Source: Bacillota bacterium (GTDB lineage: Bacteria; Bacillota; Bacilli; Paenibacillales; Paenibacillaceae). From it: a DNA stretch of 58,009 nucleotides. Both the position numbers and the translations under genes were made by a program. The stretch covers positions 1-58,009 of the forward strand of contig JAEWPC010000037.1 in assembly GCA_023460795.1 (NCBI GenBank), in the 5' to 3' direction. This document shows, piece after piece, positions 52,656-58,009 of this stretch (its first letter is position 1; each line of letters opens with the position of its first letter). The notes under the pieces were generated by a model that was not told the origin of the DNA, did not search any database, and worked only from the letters and a program-made list of their open reading frames with translations.

Positions 52656-53486
52656 TTACATGTCGGGGAAAGTCTCTCTGCAATGCGAAGGGATAAGTTC
52701 AAGATTCGGATTACGCCCGTGCAGCTCTCGGATGCGATCGAATGTCGTCCAGTACACCGAGAGATCGGACGCAAGCTGATTGGCGAGCCAACTCGGTCTG
52801 CGATTGAATCTATAGTTGTCTCTGACCCAGGTCGCGTCGGCGATCAGGAATACGTCCCTGTCCTCATCCGTCCTGAGCAAGATTCCGATCATCCCGTCCG
52901 CATGGCCGGGAACGTCGATAGCGATGAGACTGCCGTCCCCGAACAGGTCGTATCCGAATTCGAACGGCGCGAGCTCCTCGGGAAGCTTCACTTTGGCTTT
53001 CTCCTCGATGTATTCGGACCTTGTCTCCAAGTCCTCCGGAATGAGATCCGGAAGAAAGCCCTTCAATACCGCCTTCAGGCCCTTCAACGACCGTACGGGA
53101 TCGAAGCTGTCTTTGCGGTACACATAAGTCGCGTTCGGGAAATCGCGGAGTCCGCCGATATGATCGCTATGATAATGAGATACGATGAGGTGACGGATTT
53201 CCGTGGGGTCGTAGCCTTTGCTGCGCACGAAGTCGGCCGCGTTGCGGCCCGGTCCGGATTGGAAAGGCGTGATTTTGCGGAAAATCTTGCCTGGGAACTT
53301 GCTCGTAATGGCCAGCATACGTTCCGAATACCCGGTGTCGAACACAATCGGGCCGAACGAAGGATGCTCGATGAGAGCAACCAGCGAAGGAAAAGGCATT
53401 TTCGTCTTGCGGCCGCCTTCCACCATCATTTTCTCCTTCAGCGGGCAATAGCCTGCGGAGAACAACGACAGCTTAACCTTGACCAT
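52656..53486 (-). CDS. Metallo-beta-lactamase-fold hydrolase (lactonase-like)
   Basis: 276 residues from ATG 53486 after GAGGGGG. The metal-binding motif SHYHSDHIGG is near residue 105, with later His and Asp ligands in DVPGHADGMIG and IADATWV. The order and spacing resemble the AiiA/AttM group of lactonases, but other MBL hydrolases share this. The substrate is unknown. Confidence 0.82.
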   Translation of the reverse strand: MVKVKLSLFSAGYCPLKEKMMVEGGRKTKMPFPSLVALIEHPSFGPIVFDTGYSERMLAITSKFPGKIFRKITPFQSGPGRNAADFVRSKGYDPTEIRHLIVSHYHSDHIGGLRDFPNATYVYRKDSFDPVRSLKGLKAVLKGFLPDLIPEDLETRSEYIEEKAKVKLPEELAPFEFGYDLFGDGSLIAIDVPGHADGMIGILLRTDEDRDVFLIADATWVRDNYRFNRRPSWLANQLASDLSVYWTTFDRIRELHGRNPNLELIPSHCRETFPDM

Positions 53487-53528
53487 AGGAATCCCCCTCA
53501 AATGCGCAGAGAAATCGTTTTCAACTCC

Positions 53529-54503
53529 TTATCCCATTTTACATGAATGGCTTAAATTTGCATATATGGAATCCCGCGATAACGGTTTCGGTATGTCGAG
53601 CTGCATACCGTCGTGCGCGGCCGCCACGTTCTCGAACGCGGATTTAGCCTCATTCACCATTCTCGCTACGTCTTCCGCGTCGTAACGAGAGCTGAAATGC
53701 GTGAGCACAAGGCGCTTGGCGTTCGCTTTAGCCGCGATCTGCGCCGCCTGCCCGAACGTCGAATGTCCGTAGTCGGCCGCCTTCTCCTCCATGCCCGTAG
53801 CGAACGTCGCTTCGTGAACTAGGACGTCCGCGTTCTCCCCTAGCGCGACCGCATTCTCGTTGGGAGAAGTATCGCCGAGAATCGTCACGATCCTGCCGAC
53901 GGCAGACGGCCCGACAACGTCTCGAGAACGGATCAATTGCCCGCTGGGAAGCGTAATATCTTCCCCGCGTTTCAGCTTGCCGTATAACGGACCTAGCGGT
54001 ACGCCTATCTGGGTGAGCTTCTGGAGGTCCAGAGCGCCGGGTTGCGGCTGCTCGACGATCCGATAACCGAAGCACGGCACCCGATGCGTAAGTTCGGCGC
54101 ACGTCACGCGGTATTTGTAATTTTCGAACAGAAGCCCCTCGCCAATCTCGATGATCTCAAGCTCGTAGTTCAGATGCGCGCCGCTGCAATCGAACACGCA
54201 TTCGATGAAGGCTTGGATACCCGGCGGTCCGTAGAGCTGCAGCTTGCCTGCGCCTTCGAAATAAGTACGGCTGCTGAGCAAGCCCGGCAAGCCGTACAGA
54301 TGGTCGCCGTGCAAGTGTGTGATGAAGATCTTATCGAGCTTGTTGAGCTTCAGCTTGCTTTCCATCAAGCGATGCTGCGTCGCTTCCCCGACGTCGAACA
54401 GCCAGAAGCCGTTCTGCGGCTCGTCGACCGATAGAGCGATCGAGGTCACGTTGCGAGACTTGGACGGTCTTCCGGCTCCCGTCCCGAGAAAAGTCAGTTG
54501 CAT
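53529..54503 (-). CDS. rnz: Ribonuclease Z
   Basis: 324 residues, slightly longer than B. subtilis RNase Z. ITHLHGDHLYGLPGLL is the metal-binding motif, and the exosite region around CSGAHLNYELEII and the C-terminal LTHFSSRYDAED carry the remaining ligands. The enzyme trims the 3' end of tRNA precursors lacking CCA. It is on its own. Confidence 0.93.
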   Translation of the reverse strand: MQLTFLGTGAGRPSKSRNVTSIALSVDEPQNGFWLFDVGEATQHRLMESKLKLNKLDKIFITHLHGDHLYGLPGLLSSRTYFEGAGKLQLYGPPGIQAFIECVFDCSGAHLNYELEIIEIGEGLLFENYKYRVTCAELTHRVPCFGYRIVEQPQPGALDLQKLTQIGVPLGPLYGKLKRGEDITLPSGQLIRSRDVVGPSAVGRIVTILGDTSPNENAVALGENADVLVHEATFATGMEEKAADYGHSTFGQAAQIAAKANAKRLVLTHFSSRYDAEDVARMVNEAKSAFENVAAAHDGMQLDIPKPLSRDSIYANLSHSCKMG

Positions 54504-54548
54504 GTTAGGCGCCAGCTCCCCGTTAAGCTAAATCCGTTGTAGAATGCC

Positions 54549-55472
54549 CTATTTCGCATACATTCGATCCTCGGAGCGGTCCGATTGAACCGACAACTCC
54601 GGATAACGACTTTCGATGTAACGGCATACCGCGTAATAGATGTGCGGTTTATTCGTAAGGAACCGGCCGCTCGGCGCGCCATGCTCTTTAATGAGCAGCT
54701 CGCAGATCACTCTGGCGCTTCGAACGTCCGATTGAATGTACGCGTCGACCGGGGCTTGCAGGGCATAAGGGAGCTCCGTCCCGGCGCTTTCCATCGGGAT
54801 GGAGACAGGAACGGCCTCGTTCCATGTAAAAAGATCGATCGGCTCTTGCACCGTAGGCGTTCCGGCAGCTTTCGAAGCCGTTGAACTTGGGCTTGGACTT
54901 GGATAGACGTTGCGAGGCTTAGGCGCAAGCATAGCGTTAAGCCGATGAATTTGCCGTTCCAACAAAGGCAATCCATGCCGAAGGTGCGCCGCGATGTCAT
55001 CGGGTAGATTCGGAAGCTTCGCCCAATCGGGATTCGGCTCCCAACCGTTGCGGATTTTCAGCAGGATCTCGTCCAGCTCGTAATCGATGGCGTCGAAGCC
55101 TTTCTTTACTGCGGAAACGACGGCGGCATCGATCCCTAAGTGCTCCTTCAGGTGATCGATGCCGAAGCGTTTCGTCTCTTTCGTCGTTTTATGCTCCACC
55201 CGATGCTGATAACGAAGAGCTCGGCCGCATTCGCACCTCAGTTCGGGCGACACGCGCCCCGCGTCCGTATAGCCGGCATAGGTCCAGTCCGACAACAGCC
55301 GTTCAATCTCTTCCGGTTCCGCATGCTCGGGTACGTAAAACCCTTTGTCCGCAGCCATCGCGTTCGCGAATGCGGTGCGTCTTGATCGCGTCATTCTCTC
55401 GGATAGAAAGTGCCGTTGTTCTTCGGATAGGGCGGCCAGCCATTCGTCACGCGCGCCGACGTCTAGAATCAT
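54549..55472 (-). CDS. DUF3895-like protein
   Basis: 307 residues. A Cys pair in LRCECGRALRYQH near residue 78 may bind zinc, then a helical middle (about 110-185), a Ser/Pro linker and a C-terminal helical part containing RSARVICELLI, reminiscent of DUF3895. Its start overlaps the end of the bshB2 gene by 4 bp, so both are coupled. Function unknown. Confidence 0.7.
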   Translation of the reverse strand: MILDVGARDEWLAALSEEQRHFLSERMTRSRRTAFANAMAADKGFYVPEHAEPEEIERLLSDWTYAGYTDAGRVSPELRCECGRALRYQHRVEHKTTKETKRFGIDHLKEHLGIDAAVVSAVKKGFDAIDYELDEILLKIRNGWEPNPDWAKLPNLPDDIAAHLRHGLPLLERQIHRLNAMLAPKPRNVYPSPSPSSTASKAAGTPTVQEPIDLFTWNEAVPVSIPMESAGTELPYALQAPVDAYIQSDVRSARVICELLIKEHGAPSGRFLTNKPHIYYAVCRYIESRYPELSVQSDRSEDRMYAK

Positions 55473-56122
55473 GCTTCGAACCGATACGTCCAGAATCTCT
55501 CGGTAGCTAGCCGATCAAGGATTTGCTGTTCGGGCATTCCTTCGCCGCTCTCCATCCCTTGGAACTGGGACTTATGGGCGCGCAGGGAAGCCAATTTCTG
55601 TGGCATATATTTATTAATGTCATTAACGATATCGGGTTTACCGATCTTCTCTTCGTGTCCGTTCGAGAACGCGATGCAATGCACGGTCGGACGTAGTTCT
55701 TTCGGCAGCCTTCCGACCGTGCGGATGACCGCGGCTCCGGTCGCGTCGTGGTCGGGATGCACCGCATACCCCGGATAGAACGTAACGACCAAGGAAGGGT
55801 TGAGCTCCTTAATGAGCGCGTCGATTCGGCTGTCGAGCGCGTCCGGATCCTCAAATTCGACCGTCTTATCGTGAAGCCCGAACATTCTTAAATCTTGAAT
55901 GCCGATCGCCTTGCACGACGCTTCAAGCTCCGTTTTCCGAATGCCGGGCAGCGTCACGCGGCTCGCGAATGGCGGGTACCCCATGTTGCGTCCCATTTCC
56001 CCGAGCGTTAAGCAGGCATAAGTCACTAGCGATCCTTGTTCGATATGCTTGGCGAGCGTACCAGCGAGTCCGAACGCTTCGTCGTCCGGATGCGGCAATA
56101 CGACTAGAATGTGTCGTTCCAT
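55469..56122 (-). CDS. bshB2: Bacillithiol biosynthesis deacetylase BshB2
   Basis: 217 residues. The LmbE/PIG-L zinc motif PHPDDEAFG is at the N-terminus and HPDHDATG carries the next ligand. It removes acetyl from GlcNAc-malate in bacillithiol synthesis. The neighbouring YojF gene supports the BshB2 (YojG) type. Confidence 0.92.
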   Translation of the reverse strand: MERHILVVLPHPDDEAFGLAGTLAKHIEQGSLVTYACLTLGEMGRNMGYPPFASRVTLPGIRKTELEASCKAIGIQDLRMFGLHDKTVEFEDPDALDSRIDALIKELNPSLVVTFYPGYAVHPDHDATGAAVIRTVGRLPKELRPTVHCIAFSNGHEEKIGKPDIVNDINKYMPQKLASLRAHKSQFQGMESGEGMPEQQILDRLATERFWTYRFEA

Positions 56123-56161
56123 CTCTCTCTTCTCCTTTGTCCCCGATGGATCACGGGTTCG

Positions 56162-56506
56162 TTAGAATGGCTCTGGACTTAACTGCAGGGCGACGACAAG
56201 CTTCCCTTGATTGTCGTGTCCGGCGAGGATCAATCTTTCGTTCTCCGTCTCCTCGTAATGAGTGAGTCCCTCCGAGTATACCCAGCCGTGGGGGAGCTTC
56301 AAGCCCACGCGATACGGTCCCTCTCCCGAAATCGATCCGTGCGCGTAGCGGATCATGGCGTTCTTGAGGAACGTCGCCGCCGGATGCTTCGAGCTATCCC
56401 AATGGGCCGCGTACGCCCCGGTCGTCATCTCTAGATGAATGTACAATTCCTTGCCGCTTAGACGGTCGATCCGTTGTTGAATGTCGGTCTTCTCGATTGG
56501 CTTCAT
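56162..56506 (-). CDS. yojF: YojF-like protein (DUF1806)
   Basis: 114 residues with YIHLEMTTGAYAAHWD near residue 22 and YRVGLKLPHGWVYSEGLTHYE, typical of YojF. In Bacillus yojF is next to yojG/bshB2, as here, so it is likely linked to bacillithiol metabolism. RBS is AAGGAGG. Confidence 0.87.
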   Translation of the reverse strand: MKPIEKTDIQQRIDRLSGKELYIHLEMTTGAYAAHWDSSKHPAATFLKNAMIRYAHGSISGEGPYRVGLKLPHGWVYSEGLTHYEETENERLILAGHDNQGKLVVALQLSPEPF

Positions 56507-56551
56507 GCTTAATCCTCCTTATCGCGGTCATCGATACTAACTGTGATCATA

Positions 56552-56557
56552 ATTATA
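56552..56557 (-). promoter_or_regulatory. Putative -10 box of the yojF-bshB2 transcript
   Basis: A perfect TATAAT on the minus strand 46 bases before the yojF start; no clear -35 box is present at 17 bp (best candidate TTGATC at 19 bp). Confidence 0.45.
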
Positions 56558-56578
56558 TAGTTTAACATACTTAGACGA

Positions 56579-57883
56579 TCAATCCACTTTCGCCGATCGG
56601 CTGCGGGTCCACAACACCACGGGAACGAGCAGCAGCGACAGCAGGCTTCCCCCTAAGGAAAGCGCGGCATAGCTGGAGTGATCGACGATAACGCCGGATA
56701 GGATGCCTCCTGAAGCACCGGATATCGCGATTAATACGTCTATCGTTCCCTGCGTCTTGGCCCTGGTGGCGACCGTAGTCGCGTCGACGATCTGCGCGGT
56801 TCCGCTAATCAAGCCGAAGTTCCAGCCAAGACCCAGCAAAGCAAGCGCCAAGATGAGCAGCGGCATCGAATCCGCGGGTACGGAGGCTGCGACGATCCCG
56901 GCGGATAGCAGCGTCACGCCGGCTGCATACGTCATCGCCTTGCGGCCGAATTTATCGACGAGCAGCCCCGTTATAAGAGACGGCAAATACATCGCGCACA
57001 CGTGAATGCTGATCACGAGTCCGACATCCCCCAAGGCATGGCCATGATGCTTCATATGTACGGGCGTCATCGTCATGATGGCAACCATTACGATTTGCGT
57101 CAGCACCATTACCGTCGTTCCGACGATGACCCCGCGCTTGTCGGCGGCTGACATGGAGCTTTCACCGTGCGTCGACACTCCACTCGTTCTTTGCGCTTCC
57201 GCGATGGCAAGCGCGACTTTGATCGGATCCGGGCGAAGCAGGACGAACAGCACGAGTCCGGCCATCGCGAACGCCGCTGCGGCTAATAGGAACGGACCTG
57301 CCAGCGCCGGCACGTCGATCGATTCGGCGTAACGTCCCATCGTATCGACGAGATTCGGGCCGGCTACCGCTCCGAACGTCGTCGACACCATAATGATGCT
57401 GATGTCTCTCGCGCGTTCGGCCGGTTTCGCCAAGTCCGCTCCCGCATATCGGGCAAGCATGTTCGTTGCAGTGCCCGCACCGTAGACGAGCAACGATAGG
57501 AAGAGCAACGGAACGTTATCCATCACGGCGGCGAGCACGATGCCTAAAGCGCCTATGCAGCCGGACAGGAAGCCGGCGGCGAGCCCCACCCTCCTGCCTA
57601 ACCGCTGAGATAATCTGCCGACCAGCAGCGCGGCTGCGGCGGACCCTAGCGTGAACAGGGCCGTAGGCACGCCGGCATAGCTGTCCGTCCCGAGCATGTC
57701 TTGCGCGAGCAACGCGCCTACCGTGATTCCGGCGGCAAGGCCCGCACCCCCGAATAATTGCGATAGCACGACGATCATTAACGTACGGCGTCTCAGTTGA
57801 CGCAGCAGCTCCGGATGTTCGACGTACTCTTGAATCGTCGGCCGACGGCGGTTGACCGCTTGCTGCAGCACGGGTTCCGACAC
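56579..57883 (-). CDS. MFS transporter
   Basis: 434 residues from GTG 57883, which has GGAGAGAGG seven bases upstream; the longer frame to 57940 lacks any ribosome site. Twelve helices, with the loop motif GRLSQRLGRRVGLAAG and a second-half copy GLLVDKFGRKAMTYAAG. An approximately 35-residue cytoplasmic N-terminus precedes helix 1. The substrate is unknown. Confidence 0.85.
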   Translation of the reverse strand: MSEPVLQQAVNRRRPTIQEYVEHPELLRQLRRRTLMIVVLSQLFGGAGLAAGITVGALLAQDMLGTDSYAGVPTALFTLGSAAAALLVGRLSQRLGRRVGLAAGFLSGCIGALGIVLAAVMDNVPLLFLSLLVYGAGTATNMLARYAGADLAKPAERARDISIIMVSTTFGAVAGPNLVDTMGRYAESIDVPALAGPFLLAAAAFAMAGLVLFVLLRPDPIKVALAIAEAQRTSGVSTHGESSMSAADKRGVIVGTTVMVLTQIVMVAIMTMTPVHMKHHGHALGDVGLVISIHVCAMYLPSLITGLLVDKFGRKAMTYAAGVTLLSAGIVAASVPADSMPLLILALALLGLGWNFGLISGTAQIVDATTVATRAKTQGTIDVLIAISGASGGILSGVIVDHSSYAALSLGGSLLSLLLVPVVLWTRSRSAKVD

Positions 57884-58009
57884 TTCTATCCCTCTCTCCG
57901 CATCGTCTGTCTCTATTCGAATTTCCCTATACCCTACCATACGGCATAGACGTCAGGTCAAGAGAATTTTTCTACTCCGACGAACAACGAAGCCGGCAAT
58001 GAGCAGAGC

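Overview
The window is a gene-dense, moderately GC-rich chromosomal segment of a spore-forming member of the Bacillales. It most resembles a Paenibacillaceae genome (Paenibacillus or Cohnella type). Grounds are the bacillithiol deacetylase BshB2 next to YojF, RNase J, YmaF, YhfW, YheC/YheD-type ATP-grasp and YwiC families, strong AGGAGG ribosome sites with frequent GTG/TTG starts, and Firmicute-style attenuation. No rRNA, tRNA, CRISPR, phage or insertion sequence was recognised.

Layout. (1) 1-9.8 kb: an orphan two-gene unit (a 901-residue Ig-repeat protein and a 399-residue helical protein), small membrane and lipoproteins, a 51-bp tandem array, an Lsa-like ABC-F antibiotic-resistance gene behind an apparently intact attenuator (promoter, 5-codon leader peptide, alternative hairpins), YmaF and a YhfW-like Rieske oxidoreductase. 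(2) 9.8-16.1 kb: a compact operon with a type III polyketide synthase, methyltransferase, FAD oxidoreductase, FabF-like ketosynthase and MMPL exporter, probably making and exporting a lipid-like polyketide. (3) 16.2-21 kb: modA broken by one amber codon plus modB without modC, a sugar/spore-coat-like gene pair and small surface proteins. (4) 21-28 kb: anaerobic fermentation genes pflA, pflB and adhE, preceded by a DoxX protein and a hemerythrin-like protein. (5) 28-45 kb: an anaerobic nitrate/nitrogen-oxide island with PPOX (hemY), a radical SAM/SPASM enzyme, a YlbF-like protein, YwiC, a Crp/Fnr regulator, moaA, a DUF2249 cluster, and a nine-gene operon. That operon encodes a nitrate-reductase-like molybdoenzyme with ferredoxin, Rieske and membrane subunits, a NarK transporter fused to a PAS domain, and small proteins. 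(6) 45-58 kb: housekeeping and stress genes: thioredoxin-reductase-like, erythromycin-esterase-like, MOSC, DUF2935, two MFS transporters, RNase J, MBL-fold hydrolase, RNase Z, BshB2 and YojF.

How it works together. Five TGTGA-N6-TCACA-type sites lie in front of the fermentation, heme/radical SAM, YlbF, moaA, DUF2249 and nitrate-reductase-like units. For four of the sites the centre lies 41.5 bp upstream of the start point predicted from a -10 box on at least one side, which is the class II Crp/Fnr geometry. The Crp/Fnr protein encoded inside the island has the Crp-like recognition helix RETxxR expected for this sequence, yet it has no cysteine and so cannot carry the usual Fnr iron-sulfur cluster. 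The window therefore looks like a locally encoded anaerobic regulon linking fermentation, heme and molybdopterin supply, nitrate uptake and nitrate reduction. All functions are read from sequence patterns; no database search was run.
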